From assembly GCA_037965595.1 (NCBI GenBank), contig CP150183.1, positions 3,038,001 through 3,102,000 on the forward strand: 64,000 nucleotides of DNA. Direction: 5' to 3'. The notes beneath the pieces are model-generated. The model searched no databases and was not told the origin of the DNA. It was given only the letters and a program-made list of their open reading frames with translations. Source of the DNA: Alkalihalobacillus sp. FSL W8-0930 (lineage in GTDB: Bacteria > Bacillota > Bacilli > Bacillales > Bacillaceae_D). This document shows, in pieces, positions 53,830-62,652 of this stretch (the first letter of the stretch is position 1; the number at the start of each line of letters is the position of its first letter). A program made the position numbers and the translations under genes.

Positions 53830-55428
53830 TTATTTGAGTATTTTTTTTATTTTTCTTTTTAACTTGCTATAAAATGGGGTTTGCGTACTTCCATTAGCTT
53901 TTGTTTTCAGTTTTCTAACTTTTATGGATTGATTCCCATGGCTTGTTGCATAGCTTTCTAGTTCTCTTAACTGATTATTTCTTGATACTTCGAGAGACAA
54001 ATTTGTTTCTACTTGGCTTGAAACTCTAGCAATGGATGTAAGCTCTCCAACCTTACTAATTAATTTCAGATCATAAATCTCATCTGACAGGTCACGTAGA
54101 AAAAAGTCATCTGCTATACGACAGACGAAAAAAGTGGGATTCTTAAGTTCATTAATTTTATCGTTTAAACAAAAGTCATAAGACGATACATTAAGACATA
54201 TCTCAACTGGTATGAAAAATGAATCCTCTTTATTTCGAGCGATTAGCTCAAGAAATAATTGTTGCGATTCGGGGTTTATATGCGAATGATTAAGAACTCC
54301 TTTAGCTAGCAACCCGTCTTCTCTAATTTCAATTCCAGTAATAGCAGCAGTAAAAGTATTTAATTTATGAAAGGATATCCCCTCTACTTGGGCTATCTCT
54401 CTGGCTTTAGGGAGACGAGGGAAAACTTTATCATAGTATACCTCCATATTGCTTCCATTTCGCTCATCGTACCAATATGAAATCAGATCATTAATATTAC
54501 CATACTCTAAAAGTCGAATAAAAATCTTTTCTTGACTTGTAAAAAGCATATAATATGTCTCAAATTGATGCTCGCGAAGCAGTTCTCCGAGTGTATGCAT
54601 AATGTGCTTCTTATCTTCTAGTAATAGTGGCCGTTTAATAGCCGACTGTAGCTCAACTTGAAAAATTCGACGCCAATATTGATGGTAAATCCTTCTTTTT
54701 TTATCTTGAGGAACATTAAGACCTCTTATCGCTTGTAAGCATTCCTTCATAGGACTTACAAAGATTTCACCAGACATCGGTCTTTTAGTTAGCTGCACTC
54801 GCCCAGTCGCTTGATAATTAGTCAAATAATAACAATCATAGTCTTTAACAAGCGCGATAGAATTAGAGTAAGCATAAGCCTGTACTAAGAATGTTTGGTC
54901 TTCACCTAATGATAAATGCTCTGGAAAGGAAATAAAATGATCCCTTAGCAAGCTAACTCGGAATAATTTTTGGCAGCTAGCAGTACTTAAAGCGTTAGAA
55001 CCTATAAATTCAAAACATTCTTCATTACGTTTAAATACCGCAGTAGGGACGCTTCGATTAACTCCTACGTATTTACCGATTACGATGTCACTATCATACT
55101 TTTGTACTTTCGCGTCCATTCTTTCTAAAGCCTCTAGACCAAGGTAATCATCTGCATCTAAAAAGAAAATATACTCTCCACTCGCAGCTTCGACTGCACG
55201 ATTTCGTGGACCACTGGGTGAGCCACTATTTTTTTGATGAATAACCTTTAAACATGAGTACTTCGCTTCATACTGATTAAGCATCTCAACACTTTCATCG
55301 GTTGAACCATCGTTCACACAAATAATCTCTATTCTATCAAGGCCAATTGTTTGATTGAGTACGCTATGTAAGCACTTATCTAAAGAGCTAGCATCATTAA
55401 AGACGGGTATAGCAATAGTGTATTTCAA
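53830..55428 (-). CDS. Family 2 glycosyltransferase, TarS/TarP-like wall teichoic acid glycosyltransferase
   Basis: About 532 residues if started at TTG 55428, which has AAGGAG upstream and gives the usual MKYTIAIPVFN beginning; ATG 55449 lacks a ribosome site. N-terminal GT-A domain (about 1-230) with CVNDGSTD, the NSGSPSGPRNRAVE loop and FLDADDYLG; SLGEDQTFLVQAYAY after it. The NSGxPxxPRN loop and the long C-terminal region with beta-rich end (about 340-500) resemble S. aureus TarS/TarP, which add GlcNAc to teichoic acid. Divergent from the TagE-like pair. Acceptor and sugar are inferred. Confidence 0.8.
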   Translation of the reverse strand: MKYTIAIPVFNDASSLDKCLHSVLNQTIGLDRIEIICVNDGSTDESVEMLNQYEAKYSCLKVIHQKNSGSPSGPRNRAVEAASGEYIFFLDADDYLGLEALERMDAKVQKYDSDIVIGKYVGVNRSVPTAVFKRNEECFEFIGSNALSTASCQKLFRVSLLRDHFISFPEHLSLGEDQTFLVQAYAYSNSIALVKDYDCYYLTNYQATGRVQLTKRPMSGEIFVSPMKECLQAIRGLNVPQDKKRRIYHQYWRRIFQVELQSAIKRPLLLEDKKHIMHTLGELLREHQFETYYMLFTSQEKIFIRLLEYGNINDLISYWYDERNGSNMEVYYDKVFPRLPKAREIAQVEGISFHKLNTFTAAITGIEIREDGLLAKGVLNHSHINPESQQLFLELIARNKEDSFFIPVEICLNVSSYDFCLNDKINELKNPTFFVCRIADDFFLRDLSDEIYDLKLISKVGELTSIARVSSQVETNLSLEVSRNNQLRELESYATSHGNQSIKVRKLKTKANGSTQTPFYSKLKRKIKKILK

Positions 55429-55498
55429 GAATATCTCAAACTCCTTCATTTTAAGCTAAGAATTTAAATATACCATAAGATTGACCTGAGCGATTAAT

Positions 55499-55516
55499 TG
55501 TCCCTTAAAAGGGACA
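55499..55516. promoter_or_regulatory. Palindromic operator candidate between divergent glycosyltransferase genes
   Basis: TGTCCCTTAAAAGGGACA: eight-base perfect arms around AA, ending one base before the -35 of the plus-strand promoter at 55518. Confidence 0.4.
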
Positions 55517-55517
55517 C

Positions 55518-55548
55518 TTTCACATCATTCATCCTTATGTTATGCTGT
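55518..55548 (+). promoter_or_regulatory. Promoter candidate of the first TagE-like gene
   Basis: TTTCAC (55518-55523), 17 bases, TATGCT (55541-55546). The segment ATCCTTATGTTATGCTGT (55531-55548) recurs with one change upstream of tagD. Leader about 100 bases. Confidence 0.5.
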
Positions 55549-55653
55549 ATTTCGACATATTTTTCAAATATTCTTTATAAAAGTAATTCTCAACTATTAT
55601 ATAGTGCAATTCTAAACATTTTGTAAAATCAATCAAGAAAGGAAGATCATAGG

Positions 55654-57639
55654 TTGGAGTCTGAAGATTATACACAACAAGAACTACCCAAAATGTCGTA
55701 TTACTTTATTTCTGGGAATATCCCAGATGAGTTTGGTGGATTAACTAAATCTCTTCTTTTACGATCAAAATTGTTTGGAGAATTAAAAAAAGCGTCTACT
55801 CATTTCCTAACGTTCGGATTTGACGCTCATTTTAGAGAAAAAGAAGAGCAATTCTTTCAAGAAGATAGGATTCACCTTGAACAAACAAAACTTGTTAATC
55901 TATATGAAACCTTTTTAAGTGACGTCTCCATTGGTAAGCGAACCTATACTGAAAAAATAGATCTTGATAGCTTAATTTCACATAAGAAAAAACCAGTCGT
56001 CTTTCAAAAAGTTGGGCAATTGTTTGGTTCTGCGCTCCCCGAATATGAACTCACCGCTTTTAATGATAGTGATCGAATTCAATTCGTTGACTACCCTACC
56101 GAACTCAAAAGAGAAGAATACCGGAAAGATGGCTCATTAGCAACTGTATCCTATTATCAATCCGGAACTGAACACCCCTATTTAGTTGAATTTATTAATA
56201 GCAATTATCTAGTGTACCTAGATAAGACCTTTACATTGCACCCTGAAAAAGAAGAGTATGTACTTTCTAAGATTAATTGGTATTCAGATCAAGGCTTACT
56301 AATGTTTAACCGTGAAGGTGAAATAAGACAACATTGGATTGATACCATTCAAAAGGCTTCAAATGAGCGCAAGCTATTTTTAGTAGACAGTCGTCCTCAA
56401 GATCGTTACATTTTTGGGACTAAAAAAGATAAGAACACTTATTATGCTGCAATCATCCATAGTAAGCACTATGGGGAAAATAAGTTCACTATTAAACAAC
56501 GATTTAAAGAACTTATGTCAAAACGATTATTATTGGATGCTGTTTTCTTTCTAACAAATGAACAATTGAGAGACTTTCAAACCCTTACTGGACCAGACTC
56601 TTCATTTTTCTATACGCCTCATACACTCGGTAAGAATTTAGATCCAAATGTCTTGAACATTTCAAGGCCATTTAATAAAGCAGTGATAGTCTCAAGATTA
56701 ACGAATTCAAAAAACTTGAAGGACTCTATTCATGCTTTTGCAAAAGTAGTTAAAAGCATCCCCGAGGCGACATTAGATATCTACGGTTCCGGTGAAGAAG
56801 AAGAAAGTTTGGATTCCTTAATTAAAGAACTTAACCTAGAACAGCACATTACTCTAAAAGGTTATACTAATACACCTGAACTTATTTATCAGGAAGCAAC
56901 TCTTACATTCTGTACATCAAAATTTGAAGGTTTCGGTTTGTCTAACTTGGAAGCACTGAGCAATGGTTGTCCCGTTGTTACATATGACTATGATTACGGT
57001 GCTCAAACCCTAGTACAAGACGGAGAAAATGGTTATATTGTGAAACCAGGTGACATTGATGCTCTCGCAACTAAAATGATCAAAATAATGAACGATGAAA
57101 ACCTGCGAAAAAGTATGGCCGAACAAGCATTTGAGTCAGCCAATCGATTTACTCCAAATGCTTTTATTAATTTTTGGTGTGAATCACTAAATAAGATGAT
57201 CGAACAAGCGGATCGTAAGAGAACCCTTATGAACGAATGGAACGACAAAGCTTTTGTACTGAAAAAAACAATAAAAGATGCCAAGCAAATTCAGTTCAGT
57301 ATTCAACTTGATTCTTTAGTTCACGGATCTGAACATATAACTCTTGTAGGTCTCGATCGAAAATTCAAAAATCAAATTATCAAAGCCTCATTAACACAAA
57401 ATAATGGTGAATTGTTGGTTTTTTCAAGTCATACTGATACACAAAATATAAAACCCATTCTACCAAATGAACTTGATGTTATCGATTTCTACATTTGTAT
57501 AAATGACTCTACAGGCGTCATGATACATCAACGATTAAAAAGTGATATCCTGACTTATGAAGAGTTCTCATGGGTTAAAGAAATGACTATCCAGCCATAC
57601 GAAACTAAGTTCAAGAACTATTCATGGCGAATAAATTAG
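55654..57639 (+). CDS. TagE-like poly(glycerol phosphate) alpha-glucosyltransferase, copy 1
   Basis: 661 residues; TTG start at 55654, 8 bases after AAAGGAAG. The N-terminus (LPKMSYYFISGNIPDEFGGLTKSLLLRS) matches the start of the TagE family, including its GGLTK acceptor loop; an insert domain spans about 70-230; the GT4 domain lies at about 340-520 with VSRLTNSKNLKD, DIYGSGEEE and the donor motif KFEGFGLSNLEALSNGCPVV. The C-terminal about 110 residues form a beta-rich tail. Known role of TagE: glucose onto wall teichoic acid from UDP-glucose, in the cytoplasm. Followed by its terminator and by a full-length paralog. Confidence 0.88.
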   Translation: MESEDYTQQELPKMSYYFISGNIPDEFGGLTKSLLLRSKLFGELKKASTHFLTFGFDAHFREKEEQFFQEDRIHLEQTKLVNLYETFLSDVSIGKRTYTEKIDLDSLISHKKKPVVFQKVGQLFGSALPEYELTAFNDSDRIQFVDYPTELKREEYRKDGSLATVSYYQSGTEHPYLVEFINSNYLVYLDKTFTLHPEKEEYVLSKINWYSDQGLLMFNREGEIRQHWIDTIQKASNERKLFLVDSRPQDRYIFGTKKDKNTYYAAIIHSKHYGENKFTIKQRFKELMSKRLLLDAVFFLTNEQLRDFQTLTGPDSSFFYTPHTLGKNLDPNVLNISRPFNKAVIVSRLTNSKNLKDSIHAFAKVVKSIPEATLDIYGSGEEEESLDSLIKELNLEQHITLKGYTNTPELIYQEATLTFCTSKFEGFGLSNLEALSNGCPVVTYDYDYGAQTLVQDGENGYIVKPGDIDALATKMIKIMNDENLRKSMAEQAFESANRFTPNAFINFWCESLNKMIEQADRKRTLMNEWNDKAFVLKKTIKDAKQIQFSIQLDSLVHGSEHITLVGLDRKFKNQIIKASLTQNNGELLVFSSHTDTQNIKPILPNELDVIDFYICINDSTGVMIHQRLKSDILTYEEFSWVKEMTIQPYETKFKNYSWRIN

Positions 57640-57658
57640 TTACATACCCAAATTTGTT

Positions 57659-57686
57659 AAACCCGAAACTAAAATTTCGGGTTTTT
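57659..57686 (+). terminator. Terminator after the first TagE-like gene
   Basis: ACCCGAAA pairs with TTTCGGGT over six bases, followed by TTTT. Confidence 0.85.
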
Positions 57687-57807
57687 AACGATTATTACCA
57701 AGACATATTATTACATAATCTTATGCTACTCTAAACTAGCTTTCCTTATATAACTCCTTTAAGATGGAGCAAACAGTTTTTATTTGAAGTATGAAAGGAA
57801 GATTTAA

Positions 57808-59802
57808 TTGAACAATAGCAGCACCTATTTACAAACTCATTTGCCTGAAATGAGTTATTATTTTATATCTGGCAACCTTCCTAATCAATATGGCGGATTA
57901 ACAAAATCCCTTTTGTTGCGTTCAAAGTTGTTTGGAAGTCTCAAACAAACTCAAACGTCCTTTCTTACTTTTGGATTTGATCTTTCTTTCCACAAGAAAG
58001 TTGAAGCCCTATATAAGAAAAAAATCATTGATCCTGAATATACAGATGTTATTAATTTATATGAAGATTTCCTAAGTGATGTAGCAACAGGTAAAAGAAT
58101 CTATGAAGAAAAAAAGAGTACAGAGGAAATTCAGAGGTTAGCTCACCCGAATAAGTTCCTGAATAAATTTAAGGAGCTTTTACGTAGTCCAAAAGAGAAG
58201 CTTGATGTTAACTATTATAAAAACAACAAACATATTCGTTCTGTGCGTTACTTAAATCAAGAAGACCAGCTTATTAAGAAAGAAGATTACGAGGAAAACA
58301 ATCGCATAGCAACGGTCTCCTACTATGAAGCAGGTAGTTCAGATCCTTATCTAATAGAATATTTAAACCATGATCAAATTGTCTATTTAGAAAAAAGGTT
58401 CATTAAAGATCCTAATACTAAGGAATCCGCTCTTTCTGTTATTAATTGGTACGCGGATTCAACTGTTCTATCTTTTACAGATGAATCTGATCTTAGACGA
58501 TACTGGATCCAATCTATTCAAGCTGATTCTGATAAGCCAAAACTCTTTTTGGTGGACAGTCGACCACAGGATAAGCATGTTTTTGAGGTACCAAAAGCTA
58601 AGAATAGCTATTATGCTGCCATTATTCATAACAAGCACTATGAAGATCACAAGTCTCATATTAAGGGACGCTACAAAAAGATGATGACTCATCGGTTTGA
58701 TCTAGATGCTATATTCTTTATTACAAAGGAACAGCTTCATGATTTTACTCAACTGACAGGAAAGCAGTCTAATTATTTCTACACACCTCATACCATAGAT
58801 CGTGAACTTGATGTGAGCGTACTCTCTAATAATAGAAATCCTAAAAAGGCGGTCATTATTTCAAGACTTGCCAAAATGAAAAATGTAGAAGATGCTGTGA
58901 AAGCTTTTGCTTTAGTTGTTAAAGAAATACCATCAGCAGTTCTTGAAATTTATGGTTCTGGTGATCAAGAAAAAGTAATTAAAACGAAAATTGAAGAACT
59001 TAATATGCATGGTCATATCTTATTAAAAGGACACACAAGTAATCCAGATGCAGAATTCCAGTCTGCTGCCCTAACAATTTCTACTTCACATTTTGAAGGA
59101 TTTGGCTTGTCAAATATGGAGGCCCTAGGAAATGGTTGTCCAGTTGTGACGTATGACTATGATTATGGCGCTAGAAGCATGGTCAAAGATGGATATAATG
59201 GATATATCGTAGAACAATATAATGTTGAAGCATTAGCAACTAAGATTGTTGAGCTCATGAATGACGAAGCCAAACATGATGAATTCGCTAAAAATGCATT
59301 TGATTCAGCATCAGCTTTTACACCAGATCAATATATCACTCATTGGTCTAAAGCCCTTAACAAAATGATTGAGCAGAAACAGAACCGTATAGCTGAAGAA
59401 TTACAAATGAAAGGACTTTCCATTAAATTAGTTGAGATCCCTACGTCAGAAAATCAAAAAGTACTCTTTAAAATGGAAAGCAACCAACCGATTCTCAATG
59501 CTAATATGACCCTAATAGGAATTGACCGTCGATTTAAAGAAGAAGTTATACGTGTCTCAGTTAATGATAACCAAGACCATTTATATGCTCAGATCGAATC
59601 AAGCGACATAGGGTGGAAAACTGTTACATCCAATAATGTGAAAAAGATTGATTTTTATGTAGAGATTGAGAATACAGATGGAGTTAAGATACTTAAAAGA
59701 GTTTCTTCAAAAGTCGTAAAAGATACTGTTTCATTAATTTTCGAAGATCGAGAACTAGAATCTTACTCAACTAAACATCTAAACTATTCTTGGACTGTAT
59801 AA
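57808..59802 (+). CDS. TagE-like poly(glycerol phosphate) alpha-glucosyltransferase, copy 2
   Basis: 664 residues; TTG start at 57808 behind AAAGGAAG. It aligns with copy 1 from end to end (LPEMSYYFISGNLPNQYGGLTKSLLLRS; HFEGFGLSNMEALGNGCPVVTYDYDYGA), so the two arose by tandem duplication, old enough that the middle insert domain (about 70-230) has diverged. Separate promoter region (a possible AAGACA / TATGCT pair near 57692-57728) and separate end suggest independent expression. Different sugars or acceptors are possible but not shown. Confidence 0.88.
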   Translation: MNNSSTYLQTHLPEMSYYFISGNLPNQYGGLTKSLLLRSKLFGSLKQTQTSFLTFGFDLSFHKKVEALYKKKIIDPEYTDVINLYEDFLSDVATGKRIYEEKKSTEEIQRLAHPNKFLNKFKELLRSPKEKLDVNYYKNNKHIRSVRYLNQEDQLIKKEDYEENNRIATVSYYEAGSSDPYLIEYLNHDQIVYLEKRFIKDPNTKESALSVINWYADSTVLSFTDESDLRRYWIQSIQADSDKPKLFLVDSRPQDKHVFEVPKAKNSYYAAIIHNKHYEDHKSHIKGRYKKMMTHRFDLDAIFFITKEQLHDFTQLTGKQSNYFYTPHTIDRELDVSVLSNNRNPKKAVIISRLAKMKNVEDAVKAFALVVKEIPSAVLEIYGSGDQEKVIKTKIEELNMHGHILLKGHTSNPDAEFQSAALTISTSHFEGFGLSNMEALGNGCPVVTYDYDYGARSMVKDGYNGYIVEQYNVEALATKIVELMNDEAKHDEFAKNAFDSASAFTPDQYITHWSKALNKMIEQKQNRIAEELQMKGLSIKLVEIPTSENQKVLFKMESNQPILNANMTLIGIDRRFKEEVIRVSVNDNQDHLYAQIESSDIGWKTVTSNNVKKIDFYVEIENTDGVKILKRVSSKVVKDTVSLIFEDRELESYSTKHLNYSWTV

Positions 59803-59845
59803 ACCAACAAAGAAGGTACCCTAGAGGGTACCTTCTTTGTTGGTT
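59802..59845. repeat. Perfect 20-bp inverted repeat at a convergent gene end
   Basis: AACCAACAAAGAAGGTACCC (59802-59821) and its exact complement (59826-59845) enclose TAGA. It includes both stop codons and the last codons of the minus-strand gene. No T run follows on either strand, so it is not a standard terminator, though it may end or protect both transcripts. Confidence 0.85.
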
Positions 59846-62037
59846 ATCACTCGATTTATAATTTTTGAAGAAGCATTACCATCGTCTAAATGACAGAACT
59901 TTTCATTAAACTTCGATACCAGCTCTTGATACTGAGTATACACTGGATCAATGTCTTCAATCGTTTGAATGACTTCATCAGAGGTCATTAAAACAGGACC
60001 CGGTGCTTCTTTTTCAAAATCAATATAAAATCCACGTAGATCATTACGATACTTGTCCAAGTCATACGTATAGAACAGAATAGGACGGTTTAAGTTAGCA
60101 TAATCAAAGAATACAGACGAATAATCAGTGATTAAAATATCTGAAACCAAATACAGTTCCGCAATATCGTCATAGTCGGAGAAGTTATAAGCGAACCCTT
60201 CCAAGCCTTCAACATTAAGATTATCTGCAATAAGGTAGTGCATTCTTAACACAACTACGTACTCATCGCCAAGTCGTTCCTTCATTTCAAACAGGTCTAG
60301 CTTGATATCGAACTTATACTCACCCTTACCATAAAATTCGTCGTCACGCCATGTAGGAGCGTACAACACGACCTTCTTATCAGAAGGTAATCCAATGCGT
60401 TCCTTAAGTTTCGCAATCGAGGTTGGGTTGTTAATCTCTTCTTTATAGAAAAGATCGTTTCTTGGATAGCCTACATCCAATACATCTTTATTGAAATGGA
60501 AGGCCCTCTTAAAAATCTCTGTAGAATAATCATTTGGAGAAACCAAGTAGTCCCATCTTTGAGCTTCTTCATAGAAATTCTTCTTATAAGTGGAAGTAGA
60601 TGTACCAGGCATATGAACTTCCTTCATATCAGCTGCTAAACGTTTTAAAGGAGTCCCGTGCCACGTTTGAACGTATACCGTTTCATCACGCTTCTTAATG
60701 TACTTAGGAACCCGCGCATTAATGACCCAATGTTTTGAGGTAGCCATGTAGTAATAGTATCGCAAGCTCAGTCGTTTAACTTTCTTACCATTCCCTACAA
60801 TCTCTTTAGAGGACGGATCATTAAAAGCCCATATACATGTGTAGGAAGGATCCACTCGCTGAAGTTCCTCATAGATTGCTCTTGGGCTACAAGAATAGCT
60901 TTTCCCTCCAAAACTTTCAAATACAATATTCTTGTTCTTAATAGGCATCTTTGAGAAGATTTGATTACCAATCTGTTTAAACAATTGCTGCTTACTTTTC
61001 GTTTTTACTACACTCTTCCACCCTGCCAATGAATGTCTTCTTTTAATCCAACTTAAGGTTTTAGTATAATCATTCTTAAGATGAGCCTTTAACTGTAACG
61101 AGCCAATCTTTCCACTTCTAGATAAATGATCATCCTGCAGCCCTTGTAAACATTCTTTTAGCTCTTCAAAAAAAGGACGAAACTCTTCTTCTCTTTCTAA
61201 TGCTAACGAAGACACATTCTTAAAGTAATATCTTAGAAAAAGAATGTCTAAATAACGAATATTATTAATTGGGGTTGGTTGTAAAGGTTCTTCTTCTAGT
61301 TCCTCGCTTACTCGATTATAATGATCTTTTTTAGCCATTAAAGCTAAGAATTCCTTCAGGTGTTTCTCAGTTGCCTCTAGGCTTAGACTTGGTCTTTCAA
61401 TAGGATCTATACACTCTCCTCGAATATATAAAGGAAGATTCACATAAACTATGTTATCTACCATTTGTGCTGCACGAAGAAGAAAATCCAAGTCAGCATA
61501 ATATTGATAACGATCATCAAATAAAAACCCATTATCAATTAAGAAAGAACGTTTCATTAATATACTTGCTACTGACTTACGTGAATATATTTTTGTTCTC
61601 TTGTTTCTCTTCCACTTAAATGTTCTCACGTTTAAAGTTTCAATAGGCTTTACACGATGTGATCCCTGTACTCTTAATGCAATCATCGGAGAATCACTTA
61701 CATTATTCATAACCGAAAGCATAGATAAAGCATCTGGAAGAATATAGTCATCTGCATCTAAGAAGAAAATATAATCTCCCGTAGCCTGTTCTAGTCCTTC
61801 ATTTCTAGCATGAGCTAACCCTTTATTTCTTTCCAAGAATAAGGTTTTTATTTCATTTTCGTTATCCAAAGTCCTTTTAATGATATCCCTACTCATATCA
61901 GTAGATCCGTCATCAACAATTATTAATTCAATATTAGAGTAGGTTTGATTTAATACTGAGTGAATGCACCTGCCAACATAATCCTCTTTATTATAAACTG
62001 TTACAATTACACTTATTTTATCGATATTTTGCTTCAT
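59821..62037 (-). CDS. tagF: TagF-like protein: family 2 glycosyltransferase fused to CDP-glycerol glycerophosphotransferase
   Basis: 738 residues. Residues 1-about 250 are a GT-A domain (SVIVTVYNKEDYVGRCIHSVL, VDDGSTD, HARNEGL, FLDADDY). Residues about 370-738 are the Glyphos_transf domain that adds glycerol-phosphate from CDP-glycerol, with NIVFESFGGKSYSCSPRAIY, the QTWHGTPLKRL catalytic His region, VLYAPTWRD and ITDYSSVFFDYA. Such proteins polymerise poly(glycerol phosphate) teichoic acid at the membrane. Separated from tagD by a terminator. A second, related gene runs off the window at 63446-64000; which is the main polymerase cannot be told. Confidence 0.9.
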   Translation of the reverse strand: MKQNIDKISVIVTVYNKEDYVGRCIHSVLNQTYSNIELIIVDDGSTDMSRDIIKRTLDNENEIKTLFLERNKGLAHARNEGLEQATGDYIFFLDADDYILPDALSMLSVMNNVSDSPMIALRVQGSHRVKPIETLNVRTFKWKRNKRTKIYSRKSVASILMKRSFLIDNGFLFDDRYQYYADLDFLLRAAQMVDNIVYVNLPLYIRGECIDPIERPSLSLEATEKHLKEFLALMAKKDHYNRVSEELEEEPLQPTPINNIRYLDILFLRYYFKNVSSLALEREEEFRPFFEELKECLQGLQDDHLSRSGKIGSLQLKAHLKNDYTKTLSWIKRRHSLAGWKSVVKTKSKQQLFKQIGNQIFSKMPIKNKNIVFESFGGKSYSCSPRAIYEELQRVDPSYTCIWAFNDPSSKEIVGNGKKVKRLSLRYYYYMATSKHWVINARVPKYIKKRDETVYVQTWHGTPLKRLAADMKEVHMPGTSTSTYKKNFYEEAQRWDYLVSPNDYSTEIFKRAFHFNKDVLDVGYPRNDLFYKEEINNPTSIAKLKERIGLPSDKKVVLYAPTWRDDEFYGKGEYKFDIKLDLFEMKERLGDEYVVVLRMHYLIADNLNVEGLEGFAYNFSDYDDIAELYLVSDILITDYSSVFFDYANLNRPILFYTYDLDKYRNDLRGFYIDFEKEAPGPVLMTSDEVIQTIEDIDPVYTQYQELVSKFNEKFCHLDDGNASSKIINRVITNKEGTL

Positions 62038-62065
62038 ATAAATTGTCCCACCTATATCGGTCTTA

Positions 62066-62103
62066 TTTAAAAATAGAGGCTCGCGAAAATTCGCGGGCCT
62101 CTC
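62066..62103 (-). terminator. Terminator after tagD
   Basis: Minus strand GAGGCCCGCGAA pairs with TTCGCGAGCCTC (one mismatch) over two bases, followed by TATTTTTAAAT. Confidence 0.88.
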
Positions 62104-62106
62104 CTA

Positions 62107-62505
62107 TTATCCATTATTGGCCATATAGAGTTCATCTTTAATTTGCGAAGTAGAGATTCCCGTTGTTCTAGGCAGATAAACTACTTCACAATGCTCCTTC
62201 AAGAAATCAAATTTACCTTCCCAATCGTCACCCATTACAAAAACATCAATATTGTGATTTTTTACATCTTGAATTTTCTGATCCCATGTTTCCTCAGGAA
62301 TGACTTCATCAACATAACGAATTGCCTCTAGAATCATTTTACGGTTTTCAAAGCTGTGATACGCTTTTTTATTTTTAATTGCATTGAATTCATCAGTAGA
62401 TATGGCTACAACTACATAGTCCCCCAAATCTTTTGCTCGTTTCAAAAGATTAATATGTCCCCAGTGTAGTAAATCAAACGTGCCATATGTTAGTACTTTT
62501 TTCAA
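62107..62505 (-). CDS. tagD: Glycerol-3-phosphate cytidylyltransferase
   Basis: 132 residues. Makes CDP-glycerol from CTP and glycerol-3-phosphate for teichoic acid. Nucleotidyltransferase motifs YGTFDLLHWGHINLL (HxGH) near the start and RTTGISTSQIK near the end are complete. Own promoter region at 62580-62610 and own terminator. Supplies both TagF-like neighbours. Confidence 0.98.
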   Translation of the reverse strand: MKKVLTYGTFDLLHWGHINLLKRAKDLGDYVVVAISTDEFNAIKNKKAYHSFENRKMILEAIRYVDEVIPEETWDQKIQDVKNHNIDVFVMGDDWEGKFDFLKEHCEVVYLPRTTGISTSQIKDELYMANNG

Positions 62506-62563
62506 TGGTATTCCCCCTAATCTTCAATATTTTTTATCATTTATCAATAAAACTTTAATAATC

Positions 62564-62607
62564 TTTACAACACCCTAACAGTATAACATAAGGATCTTAA
62601 TAGAATC
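62564..62607 (-). promoter_or_regulatory. Promoter region of tagD
   Basis: -10 TATACT (62585-62580) within ATCCTTATGTTATACTGT, which differs by one base from the segment at the first TagE-like gene; -35 is poor (TGATTC, 17 bases). Just downstream TGTTAG, five bases, TGTAAA (62580-62564) resembles a WalR box (TGTWAH-N5-TGTWAH) with one mismatch. Confidence 0.4.
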
Positions 62608-62652
62608 ATGGCATTTTCTACATAAAGTTACGGAACATTCTATGATTCGTTT

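Noticed and set aside
59802-59845. Intrinsic terminator
   Set aside because: Perfect stem but no T run after it on either strand; listed as an inverted repeat instead.
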